64,000 nucleotides of DNA from Paenibacillus montanisoli (GTDB lineage: Bacteria; Bacillota; Bacilli; Paenibacillales; Paenibacillaceae): assembly GCF_003268025.1 (NCBI RefSeq), contig NZ_QLUW01000004.1, positions 248,001-312,000 of the forward strand, written 5' to 3'. Under the pieces are notes generated by a model that searched no databases, was not told the DNA's origin, and was given only the letters and a program-made list of their open reading frames with translations. A program made the position numbers and the translations under genes. Each line of letters opens with the position of its first letter. Positions within the stretch are counted from its first letter, which is position 1. Below are positions 1 to 7,807 of this stretch, piece after piece.

Positions 1-1213
1 CGGCATTCGTGATAATGTTCGCCACGGCCTTGGACATGAGCCGCTCGTCGGCCGTGATCATCGCTTCCTCCGGGAGCTCGCACTCCAGCCGCATCCGCTT
101 CACATCCGCGAGATAGCTCATGTGGCCCATCGACTCACGAACCAGCTCCGCCAAATCGACCGTTCTCATAAGCGGCAGGAAATCCCGGCTTTCCAGCTTC
201 GACAGCTCCAAGATCTCGTGCACCAGCTTATCCATCTCCCGCATAATCGTGTAGGATTGCCGCAGGTACTTATCCCTGTCGCGATACGACCCGACATTCG
301 CGATCATCGCCTCCAGCTGGCCGCTGACCGCGGTGATCGGCGTCTTCAGCTCGTGCGAGATCGTCGCCACGAACTCTCGCCGCTTCGCTTCCTGCTCGCG
401 CTCGCGCTCGATATCGCTCTTCAGCTGATCGTTGGCTTCCTGCAGCTCGCCCATCGTCTGCTGCAGGTTCACCGCCAATCGGCTGAGGCTCAGCGACAGC
501 TCGCCGAGCTCGTCTTTTGTAGTCAGCGCCGGCTTCGACACCGAGAAATCAAGCTTCGCCAACCGCCGCGCAACCTTGTTCAGCGACAAGAGCGGCTTCG
601 CCATTAAGCGGGAATAGATGAACGCGCCGCCGACGGCGGTCAGCAGGATCGGTATCAGCATGTAGGGCAGAAACAGCAAAATTACGCCGGCCGCTTCCCC
701 GATCGGCTGCAGCGGAGCATCCACCGAAAGCGTGTACGTCTCGTCGCCGCTTTCCGCAAACCGGATCTGCTTCTCGACGCTGAGCATATGCATCATCGGG
801 CCTTTGCCGCCATCCCCGTCGCCGATCGGCCCGTCCGTACGGCCTTCCAATAGCCGCCCCGCTTCCATCTGCCTGCGGATGCCGAGGTATGTGGCGTTGC
901 GCGACAGCCAATTGTTCATGCCCCGGAAATTCGGCGGAATGTAGTAGCCTTGTCCCTCTTTGTCGCGGATGACGATGGCTGCGTTATGCTCCTGCCCGAA
1001 CTGCGCCATAAGCGGGATGGCTGTCTCCGCGCTTTGCCCGTCAATCGCCTGAACAAGCTCGCTGACCCCGCTTTCCAACCGGGCTTGCTTGATATTCTTA
1101 TAATAGCCGGGCAGCATGAAGTAGAGCGTCAAATACATGAGCAGCGCGGAGACGACAAGCAGCGCCGCCGTGACGAGAAAGAGTTTGAACCGGATCCCTT
1201 TGCGCCGGATCAT
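1..1213 (-). CDS. Sensor histidine kinase, OmpR-partner type (C-terminus cut by window edge)
   Basis: Read on the minus strand from ATG at 1213; the frame stays open to base 1, so the ATP-binding half is missing. The N-terminus has one membrane segment (LFLVTAALLVVSALLMY), then an extracytoplasmic loop of roughly 150 residues, a second membrane segment (GVILLFLPYMLIPILL), a HAMP-like linker and the phosphoacceptor box ISHELKTPI. The start overlaps the stop of the upstream response regulator by four bases (ATGA), so the two are translationally coupled. The stimulus cannot be read from the sequence. The kinase call is secure; the missing C-terminus should carry the N, G1 and G2 boxes. Confidence 0.93.
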   Translation of the reverse strand, partial: MIRRKGIRFKLFLVTAALLVVSALLMYLTLYFMLPGYYKNIKQARLESGVSELVQAIDGQSAETAIPLMAQFGQEHNAAIVIRDKEGQGYYIPPNFRGMNNWLSRNATYLGIRRQMEAGRLLEGRTDGPIGDGDGGKGPMMHMLSVEKQIRFAESGDETYTLSVDAPLQPIGEAAGVILLFLPYMLIPILLTAVGGAFIYSRLMAKPLLSLNKVARRLAKLDFSVSKPALTTKDELGELSLSLSRLAVNLQQTMGELQEANDQLKSDIEREREQEAKRREFVATISHELKTPITAVSGQLEAMIANVGSYRDRDKYLRQSYTIMREMDKLVHEILELSKLESRDFLPLMRTVDLAELVRESMGHMSYLADVKRMRLECELPEEAMITADERLMSKAVANIITNA

Positions 1214-1893
1214 CCTTCCACCATCGCCAGCTCAGACTCCAGCGAATAGCCGACTCCTTTTACCGTGCGGATGACGGATATGCCGAGCTTCTTGCGAATG
1301 TTCTTGATATGGGCGTCAACGATGCGCGAATCGCCGTAGTAATCATAGCCCCAGACCTTGTCGAGCAGCATGTCTCTTGTCATGATCCGGCCCGCATTAT
1401 GTACAAGCGTGTGCAGGATATCGAATTCCTTTGTCGTGGTGTCGATGAGCTTGCCATCGACAAAGATTTTGTAAGCATGGGCATCCAGCCGCAGCCTGCC
1501 GTCAAATAACTGTTCCCCGGACTGCGCGCTGCGCGTTCGCCGAAGGACGGCTTCCACCCGCTTCATCAACACATGGAAGGAGAACGGCTTGGTGATGTAA
1601 TCGTCGGCCTTCTCCTCGAATGCGCGCAGCTGATCCTTCTCCTCCCCAAGCGCCGTCAGCACGATGACCGGCGTCTCATATCGCTCCCGGATGCGGCGGC
1701 AAATGTCGTACCCGTGCATGGACGGCAGCATCAGGTCCAGAATGACCAGATTATACGCGCCCTCTTGGAACTTGGTCCAGCCCTCAATCCCGTCGCTGGC
1801 TACGTCCACTTCGTAGTGCTGATCCCGCAGAAATTCTGCGATCAGCTGTTGAATATATGCATCGTCCTCGATAACCAGTATTGCGGATGGCAT
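1210..1893 (-). CDS. OmpR/PhoB-family response regulator
   Basis: A 227-residue protein with an N-terminal receiver domain (acidic pair at about residues 10-11, phosphoacceptor D53 in ILDLMLP, conserved K near 103 in ITKPFS). A C-terminal winged-helix DNA-binding domain follows (about 130-222, ending in RTVKGVGYSLE). It precedes and overlaps its cognate histidine kinase, forming a two-gene operon. A GGGGGA ribosome binding site lies upstream of the ATG at 1893. Length and domain order are normal for the family. The regulated genes are not apparent from context. Confidence 0.95.
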   Translation of the reverse strand: MPSAILVIEDDAYIQQLIAEFLRDQHYEVDVASDGIEGWTKFQEGAYNLVILDLMLPSMHGYDICRRIRERYETPVIVLTALGEEKDQLRAFEEKADDYITKPFSFHVLMKRVEAVLRRTRSAQSGEQLFDGRLRLDAHAYKIFVDGKLIDTTTKEFDILHTLVHNAGRIMTRDMLLDKVWGYDYYGDSRIVDAHIKNIRKKLGISVIRTVKGVGYSLESELAMVEG

Positions 1894-2000
1894 CGCGGTT
1901 TTCCCCCATTCAGCGTTTCATGATGCCACCAGCATAACCGGCTAACATGAAATGAAGCTGAAATGAAGATGAAGCCTTCTTAAAATGACGCCCATTCCGC

Positions 2001-2031
2001 AAAAAAAGAACCGCCAGCAGCGCTGACGGTT
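2001..2031 (-). terminator. Rho-independent terminator of the SASP gene
   Basis: Near-perfect inverted repeat at 2009-2031 (arms AACCGCCAGC and GCTGACGGTT, one mismatch). It is followed on the minus strand by seven T residues (A run at 2001-2007 on the plus strand). It lies just downstream of the SASP stop codon. Confidence 0.8.
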
Positions 2032-2058
2032 CCCCGTAAATTACAAACGATATCGATT

Positions 2059-2349
2059 CTAATCTAGCGTGCGCTGGCGCGCCAGCTTCTCCTGCGCCAT
2101 CCGCACAAGCTCTTTCACCATGGCGCCGCCGATTTGTCCGCCGATCTGACCGGCCGATTCCGTCGACAGCTCGCCGTTGTAGCCCGGCTCAAGCGGAATG
2201 CCGAGCGATTTCGCGACTTCGAACTTCACGTCATCCGGCCGGTTCGGGTTCACGACAAACCCTTCACGGCGCATCACTTCCGCCTTGAACGCGCTCATCT
2301 GGGCATCTGCGCCCGGAACTAGATGTTTACGCCGGCTTCGTCTTGACAT
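2059..2349 (-). CDS. Alpha/beta-type small acid-soluble spore protein
   Basis: A 96-residue basic protein whose second half matches alpha/beta SASPs: a helix containing EVAKSLGIPL, then the glycine-rich segment GQIGGQIGGAMVKELVRMAQ. In this family these two segments form the helices that coat and protect spore DNA, and the GPR protease cleaves near the conserved E-(I/V)-A site. The N-terminal 35 residues (MSRRSRRKHLVPGADAQM) are somewhat longer than in classical SspA/B, as in several Paenibacillus homologues. A strong AAGGAGGCGG ribosome binding site precedes the ATG. Sporulation-specific expression is expected from the family, but I did not identify a sigma-G promoter with confidence. Confidence 0.9.
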   Translation of the reverse strand: MSRRSRRKHLVPGADAQMSAFKAEVMRREGFVVNPNRPDDVKFEVAKSLGIPLEPGYNGELSTESAGQIGGQIGGAMVKELVRMAQEKLARQRTLD

Positions 2350-2407
2350 TTGTACCGCCTCCTTGGGAGCGAGTAGTATTCCTTACCGTTCCCCAAGGCT
2401 TTCCCCT

Positions 2408-3364
2408 CTATTCAAACCAGCCCTTGAACTTGAACCAGGCGAACATGCCTAGACCGAGCAGCGCCATGAACAGCAGCACCAGATAGTAGCCCGAATGCCA
2501 GCTAAGCTCCGGCATGTTCTCGAAATTCATGCCATAAATGCCGGCAATGAACGTCAGCGGCATGAAAATGACCGTAATGACCGTGAGCGCCTTCATGATC
2601 GCATTCATCCGGTTGGCGTTAAGCGACATGTAGTGATCGCGCAAATCCGATGTCATGTCGCGGTTAGACTCAACCATCTCCGAAAGCTTAAGCAGATGAT
2701 CGTAAATGTCGGTGAAGAACATATGGTAATGCTTGAGCGCTTCAATCCGCTGTGAATTAATGACGCGATACAGAAGATCCCGCATCGGAACGATTGTTTT
2801 ACGCAAACGCAGCAGCTTGGTCCGGATTTCGAACACATGGGTAAGATCGGTTCGGAAGCCCTGGCCCCCTCCCTCGGTTTCAAACTCCAGCAACTGGTCC
2901 TCAAGCGCCTGCAGCGCCGGGAAATATTGATCCACCAGCTCGTCAATCACCGTATAGGCTGCATGCAGGCAGCCATGCTTTTCTTTTCGCGGCTTGTGAA
3001 GAATCTTGTCCCATGCGCGGTCAACCTCGTGATGAGGATCTTGATGGTACGTAACCAGATAGTTCGGGCCTACGAACAAGTCGACCTCCAGCGTCTCCAG
3101 CGTCTGCTCGTTAATAGCGTGGACGACAAAGAAGTGAACATCCTCGTAATGGTCCAATTTGGGGCGCTGCAAATAAAGCAGGCAGTCCTCGATCGCAAGC
3201 GGATGGAAGTGAAAATAGTCGTCCAGCAGCTTCGATTCTTCTCCCGTCGGCGTACAGAAATCGGCCCAAAACCACTGGATATGCTCGCTGTTCTTGTCCA
3301 CGTCCTCCAGTCTCTCAAACTGCTGAACGCGATGGTCTTTCAAGATGGCTAGAATACGAATCAT
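2408..3364 (-). CDS. corA: CorA-family magnesium/divalent cation transporter
   Basis: A 318-residue protein with a large soluble N-terminal domain (1 to about 250) and two C-terminal membrane helices. The signature YGMNF lies at the end of the first helix, and the protein ends in a short lysine-rich tail (FKFKGWFE). CorA proteins form pentameric channels for Mg2+ (or Co2+/Ni2+) uptake, and the GMN loop selects the hydrated ion. Length and topology are typical. The ATG at 3364 follows a GGAGCG ribosome binding site. No riboswitch-like leader is visible in the 57 bases to the next gene. Confidence 0.95.
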   Translation of the reverse strand: MIRILAILKDHRVQQFERLEDVDKNSEHIQWFWADFCTPTGEESKLLDDYFHFHPLAIEDCLLYLQRPKLDHYEDVHFFVVHAINEQTLETLEVDLFVGPNYLVTYHQDPHHEVDRAWDKILHKPRKEKHGCLHAAYTVIDELVDQYFPALQALEDQLLEFETEGGGQGFRTDLTHVFEIRTKLLRLRKTIVPMRDLLYRVINSQRIEALKHYHMFFTDIYDHLLKLSEMVESNRDMTSDLRDHYMSLNANRMNAIMKALTVITVIFMPLTFIAGIYGMNFENMPELSWHSGYYLVLLFMALLGLGMFAWFKFKGWFE

Positions 3365-3421
3365 TCTTTGAAAGCGCTCCGTCCGTCGTTTTTTCTCATT
3401 GTAGCATTTCTTGGGTGCCGA

Positions 3422-4849
3422 CTACGAGCGGTACTTGAACTTGAAGCTCACGACCCCGCTTTTATCCATGGTATAAGAGTAGGATGCAAGTATGTCGGCA
3501 TAACTCTTGAACAAGGTTTCCCAGACGAGAGGACCTTTCTCATCCACGTAAGTTCGTTTGAGCGTAAGCGCGGCCGCCCGAGCTTCGATGGCCGTGCGGA
3601 TTCTCGCTTCGAACTCGGCTTCGCTGCTCACCGCGAGCCCGTTCATCCGATAATAGTTGAACGTTTTGGCGGTTGCGGCCGGAAGCTTGTCGCTCCACGC
3701 ATGGTCGCGCCTCAATTCCTCGTCCGTCACGTTAAAATACCCGTACGTCCGCCTTCCCTCCACATCCGGAACAGGATCGTCCCAGGTCACGTCCAAATTG
3801 TAATACTCGCCGCCGATCTTCACCTTGTTCCACGCGTGGGTTCCGCCATTCGCGGTGCCGACGACGATGCTGGACTCGATGCCCGCCATGCTGAGCAGCA
3901 AATCCGCTGTCCCCGCATAGCCCTGGCAAACGGCGATCCCGCCAAAAAGGACACCATACACGGTATAGGATTCCGGCGGCACCGTGCCGCTTACGAAGTT
4001 GTCATAATCGTAGGCCGTGTTTAGCAAAATGTAGTCATGTATGGCAAGCTCTCGCTCATATTCGGTCATCCCAGGCGTAAGGATCTCGGCAAGCACCGCT
4101 CTCGCTTTGGCATTGATGGCTTCCATCTGTTTATTCTTGAAGACGACCGGCAGCTTCTGTTTAGCCGCCTCCAGCAAATCCTCTTCATCATGAACAAAAT
4201 AGGTCCCGAACCGTTCATAAATCCGATACACCAGCACGATGGCTTGCTCCCTCGTTGTCGTCGCGCGGGGCTCGAAGCGCAGCTTCCCGGCGGTCAAGCT
4301 GCCCTTCAGGATGCCATTGCCGGACAGAATGCCGACCGCCTCCCGCGACCACGCAGCCAGCAGCTTGTCGTCCGCGAACTTCGGCGGCGTCCCTTTACCG
4401 TCTTGGAGCCGCTTCTGGAAGCCTGCTTTCGCAAGCGTATTTTGGAGCATCAGCGCAAGCTGCTCGCGAGTAACGTTAGCTCTGGGCGAGAACGTGGTTT
4501 GGCTTGTCCCTTTGACGATGCCAAGCTCGTAGGCTTGACCGATCCGGTAATTCGCCGTGTCGCGAAACGGGTTGGATTTCGGCGCCGGCGGCTTCGTATC
4601 CGTCAGCACCTCATAGAGCTGAACGGCCATTTCGCAAAACTCCTGCCGGGTCAATGCCAGCCGGTAGCTGTTCGTCAGCCCGTACGGGATAAGCCCGCTC
4701 GATATCGCATCCGCGATTTCCTGCTTCGCCCATTCGCTTGGAGAACCGGGCGCTGTCGCAGCCGCGGCGTGCCGCGGCGATAGATTCAGCTGGATTGCCG
4801 ATAAACATATAAAGAGACTAAGTGCAAGTTTAAACCATTTTGTTCTCAT
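3422..4849 (-). CDS. S-layer-homology domain protein with C-terminal transglutaminase-like domain
   Basis: A 475-residue exported protein. A signal peptide (residues 1 to about 30, cleavage after AAA) is followed by three SLH-type repeats (about 38-85, 95-140 and 155-213), which in this family bind pyruvylated cell-wall polymer. A transglutaminase/protease-like core covers about 245-360 and has a plausible Cys-His-Asp triad: C308 (AVCQGY), H338 (GTHAWN) and D353 (NLDVTW). Such proteins are anchored on the cell surface. The substrate is unknown; the fold could act as a cysteine protease or a cross-linking enzyme. The ATG at 4849 is preceded by AGGAGGGA. It appears monocistronic and faces the same way as corA. 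Confidence 0.9.
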   Translation of the reverse strand: MRTKWFKLALSLFICLSAIQLNLSPRHAAAATAPGSPSEWAKQEIADAISSGLIPYGLTNSYRLALTRQEFCEMAVQLYEVLTDTKPPAPKSNPFRDTANYRIGQAYELGIVKGTSQTTFSPRANVTREQLALMLQNTLAKAGFQKRLQDGKGTPPKFADDKLLAAWSREAVGILSGNGILKGSLTAGKLRFEPRATTTREQAIVLVYRIYERFGTYFVHDEEDLLEAAKQKLPVVFKNKQMEAINAKARAVLAEILTPGMTEYERELAIHDYILLNTAYDYDNFVSGTVPPESYTVYGVLFGGIAVCQGYAGTADLLLSMAGIESSIVVGTANGGTHAWNKVKIGGEYYNLDVTWDDPVPDVEGRRTYGYFNVTDEELRRDHAWSDKLPAATAKTFNYYRMNGLAVSSEAEFEARIRTAIEARAAALTLKRTYVDEKGPLVWETLFKSYADILASYSYTMDKSGVVSFKFKYRS

Positions 4850-5033
4850 GTTGTATGTATCCCTCCTGCCCGCTGTTACTCTATGAAACGCGTTTTTCGC
4901 TAGTTTACCACAAGAATTGTCTATCTTTTACAATAAATTGAAAGAATTGCAGTCACTATATTCATAACCTTCGAGAGAATCGGTCGAATCTTGGGGGTGA
5001 CGTAAGCTTTAAATCTTCGTTTTGGCGCCCTTA

Positions 5034-5585
5034 TCACCTCGGTATTACTCTTACTGCTTCAGATGGACCTGCTTCCGGATGGATAACACTTAATGCAGTT
5101 ACTGACCTAGCGAATAATTTGAAAATAATGAAACCGATCAAGCCCCCAGTTGAATTGAGGATGAGATCATCGATATCAAAAATTCCAATAGCGAATAACA
5201 CCTGCGCGCTTTCCAATAGTTGACTTAAAGCAAAAGAAAGGATGAAACCGTCGGTACATGATATTTTTTTGTTTCTTAGCATTGCGCCAAGCAAAAAGCC
5301 GTACGGAATGAATATCGCCAAATTCCCAAAGAGGTTAATCCAACCATGCTCCGACATACCTTGGGTAATTTTAGATATTTCATCAAATGGAATCAAGTTA
5401 CCTGATTGAAATTGCCTGATGATATGATCAGGGTTTTCCAGACTCGTCTTCAGTTGTGCCCATAGAAACGTCATGTTAATAGAGTCGAACTTAAATAAAA
5501 TAATTTTGAATAAGATGTACACATACAGGACAAACGATGCTTGAATTATAATATCCTTCAACTTTTCCTTATGTTTCAACGCCAT
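5034..5585 (-). CDS. VanZ-like family membrane protein
   Basis: A 183-residue protein with four or five hydrophobic helices and the VanZ pattern: NLIPF after the first helix, a segment NLFGNLAIFIPYGFLLGA, and a later motif containing D-x-DD-x-x-x-N-x-x-G (FDIDDLILNSTGGLIGF). VanZ relatives are membrane proteins of poorly defined role, sometimes linked to glycopeptide (teicoplanin) tolerance. The gene is AT-richer than its neighbours, which hints at acquisition. A GGAAGGGGAAG ribosome binding site precedes the ATG. It stands alone, with about 180 bp on one side and 250 bp on the other. Confidence 0.85.
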   Translation of the reverse strand: MALKHKEKLKDIIIQASFVLYVYILFKIILFKFDSINMTFLWAQLKTSLENPDHIIRQFQSGNLIPFDEISKITQGMSEHGWINLFGNLAIFIPYGFLLGAMLRNKKISCTDGFILSFALSQLLESAQVLFAIGIFDIDDLILNSTGGLIGFIIFKLFARSVTALSVIHPEAGPSEAVRVIPR

Positions 5586-5748
5586 CTTCCCCTTCCTTGC
5601 GGAGTCGCATTTTGAGCTTGATTGACTTCTTCCAGTGCATTCAGTAGCTCTAGGATAAGGAGAACTGTTTAAAAAGATCTGGGGGTAAAAATAAAATATT
5701 TCTTAAAACTTGTTCAGCGTCATCTGCCCCTTAACTTAACGACAAGAA

Positions 5749-5778
5749 GGAGCAGCTGCCGCGGCGGCAAACTGCTCC
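5749..5778 (-). terminator. Probable terminator of the GH2 gene
   Basis: GGAGCAG (5749-5755) pairs with CTGCTCC (5772-5778) around a GC-rich loop that can pair further internally. On the minus strand it is followed by a weak T-rich tract (TTCTTGT). It lies about 55 bp after the GH2 stop. The rest of 5586-5832 shows nothing recognisable. Confidence 0.5.
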
Positions 5779-5832
5779 TGGATTAATTGAACTAACATAT
5801 TGCTGTAACCTTCAATAAGAGTTGCCAGCGGT

Positions 5833-7602
5833 TTATTTGTTGGATGGATGATTTTCTTCGTTTATGGCTTTTAGGATCTCAACCGGTACCTTCGGCTGCC
5901 GGTCGTACGTCAGCAGACCGTTAATCTCCTGCTCGACGTCGGTCAACTGCGTGTAACAGTAACCTTGCACGACAGGCGATGCCAGCAGCGGTTTGATCAC
6001 ATTGTATACCCGCTCGATATACTCTTCGTCGTTGGAAGCGCCTGAATAGCCCCAACCTTCCCGCTCGCTCTTCTTGAAGGCGATGCCGCCGAACTCCGTG
6101 ACGAGAATCGGCTGGCCCTCGTAACGGAAGCCGCCGACGCTCAGCTGCCGGTTGGCCGGAAGCGCGCTCACCGCTTTCTCCGCCGTCGAATACCGGTCCT
6201 GCAGCACTTCGCCGCGCCATTCGTAATCGTGGATGTTGAACAGATCGGTCTTCACGAGCTCCCAGCCGTCATTCGATACGACGGGTCTCGTTGCGTCCAG
6301 CGACTTGGTCATATAGTACATCGCCAGCGCATGCTGCTGCTGCTGCGCGTCGATTTGAATATTGGGAACGCCCCAGCTTTCGTTCAACGGCACCCATGCG
6401 ACGATGCACGGATGATTGTAATCGCGCTCCACCGCCTCCTGCCATTCGTTCGCGAATCGCTTCGCATACGTCTCCGAATAGTCATAAGCATTCGCCATCT
6501 CGCCCCAAACGAGCAATCCAAGCTTATCGCACCAATATAAGTAGCGTGGATCTTCTACCTTCTGATGCTTGCGGGCCCCGTTGAAACCCATCGCTTTCGT
6601 GAGCAGCACGTCCTGCCTGATGGCGTCATCGGAAGGAGGCGTTAAATTGCCATCGGGGAAGTAGCCTTGATCGAGCACCATTTTCATCAAATAAGGCCGA
6701 TTGTTCAGGCAAAGCCTGCCATTCTCGATCGACACCTTGCGCAGGCCAAAATAGCTTTCCACCTGATCGACTGGCTCGCCATCCTGAAGCAGGGTGAACG
6801 TCACATCGTATAAATTCGGATGCTCCGGCGACCAGAGCCGGCCGAGCCCATGCTCGTTGAAGTCGCGCAACTTGATGGTTCTGGACTCATGGGCTGCCAT
6901 CACCGAATATTGATCCTCTGCGACCCGTTGTCCGCCTGAGGAAACGGCAACCCGCAGCCGCAGCCGCTGAGACGGGGTATAGCCTGTCAGAAACGCGCGG
7001 ATCGTCACTTCATTCCGGTCAACGTCCGGCGTAATCCGCACGCGCGCCAAATGGACCGGGGACACCGCCTCCAGCCAGACCGACTGCCAAATGCCCGTCG
7101 TTCTCGTATAGAAGATCGATGCGGAATCCTTGAGCCAGTACTGCTTGCCGCGAGGCAGCGTCAAGTCTTCGCTGTAATCGGTCGCCTGCACGACAATCCA
7201 GTTGTCGCCGGCTTGCAGGCAGTCCGTAATATCGGCATGAAACGGGGTATGTCCGCCTTCATGGCGAACGGCAAACTGACCGTTCACCCATACGGTCGCC
7301 TCGTAATCGACGGCGCCGAAGTGCAGAATCGTTCTTTTGCCGGCAAAGGCATCGGTTACCCTGAAGCGCTTGCGGTACCAGACGCAATCGTGAAAATCGT
7401 TGTCCGCGATGCCGCTCAGCTTGCTTTGGAACGCGAACGGAACCTGAATGCGCCTGGCCAATTCATTCTGCCCTTTATGCCACTGCTCTTTGCTTCCGAT
7501 CCGGTCATCGTCGAACTCGAATTCCCACTCGCCGTTCAAGCTTTCCCATTGTTGGCGCACAAACTGCGGGCGGGGATAATCCGTTCTGAATATCGTGGAC
7601 AT
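5833..7602 (-). CDS. Glycoside hydrolase family 2 enzyme
   Basis: A 589-residue cytoplasmic enzyme with the GH2 order: N-terminal sugar-binding jelly roll (about 10-180), immunoglobulin-like domain (about 185-285) and TIM barrel (about 290-585). The predicted acid/base is E408 in PLNESWG and the predicted nucleophile is E503 in VTEFGG, both in the expected places. No signal peptide is present, so it would act on imported oligosaccharides. Family members are beta-galactosidases, glucuronidases, mannosidases and some arabinosidases; the exact substrate cannot be read. It follows the GH43 and sugar ABC genes in the same orientation, suggesting a role late in side-chain removal from plant polysaccharide. 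Confidence 0.93.
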   Translation of the reverse strand: MSTIFRTDYPRPQFVRQQWESLNGEWEFEFDDDRIGSKEQWHKGQNELARRIQVPFAFQSKLSGIADNDFHDCVWYRKRFRVTDAFAGKRTILHFGAVDYEATVWVNGQFAVRHEGGHTPFHADITDCLQAGDNWIVVQATDYSEDLTLPRGKQYWLKDSASIFYTRTTGIWQSVWLEAVSPVHLARVRITPDVDRNEVTIRAFLTGYTPSQRLRLRVAVSSGGQRVAEDQYSVMAAHESRTIKLRDFNEHGLGRLWSPEHPNLYDVTFTLLQDGEPVDQVESYFGLRKVSIENGRLCLNNRPYLMKMVLDQGYFPDGNLTPPSDDAIRQDVLLTKAMGFNGARKHQKVEDPRYLYWCDKLGLLVWGEMANAYDYSETYAKRFANEWQEAVERDYNHPCIVAWVPLNESWGVPNIQIDAQQQQHALAMYYMTKSLDATRPVVSNDGWELVKTDLFNIHDYEWRGEVLQDRYSTAEKAVSALPANRQLSVGGFRYEGQPILVTEFGGIAFKKSEREGWGYSGASNDEEYIERVYNVIKPLLASPVVQGYCYTQLTDVEQEINGLLTYDRQPKVPVEILKAINEENHPSNK

Positions 7603-7685
7603 GAAAAGTTACCTCCGTCAGTTACATTTAAGAAACGCTGTTGGGGCATGCGCTGCGCGTGCGAATCATGGTTCCGATCGCTGTT

Positions 7686-7740
7686 GTACTTCGGATTTCT
7701 TTGATTTTATAACTGATCCTAATGTTGAAATCCGAACTAC
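7686..7740. repeat. Inverted repeat between the GH43 and GH2 genes
   Basis: GTACTTCGGATTTC (7686-7699) and GAAATCCGAACTAC (7727-7740) are inverted repeats with 13 of 14 positions matching, separated by 27 bases. The element lies upstream of the GH2 start and downstream of the GH43 stop. It could be an operator, or a long-loop transcript end or mRNA-stability structure. No T-run follows, so a simple terminator is less likely. Confidence 0.5.
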
Positions 7741-7807
7741 AAAGGCGAACACTTCGTTTCTACACCATTATCGCCCGCTCCGCTCCTGCTACCGCTATTC
7801 TTTGATT

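Noticed and set aside
2408-3364. Alternative frames antisense to corA, including a 171-codon one
   Set aside because: Mirror frames of the conserved CorA sequence, without binding sites or domains.
3367-3380. TGAAAGCGCTCCGT as a cre site near corA
   Set aside because: Three mismatches to the consensus in the right half; too weak.
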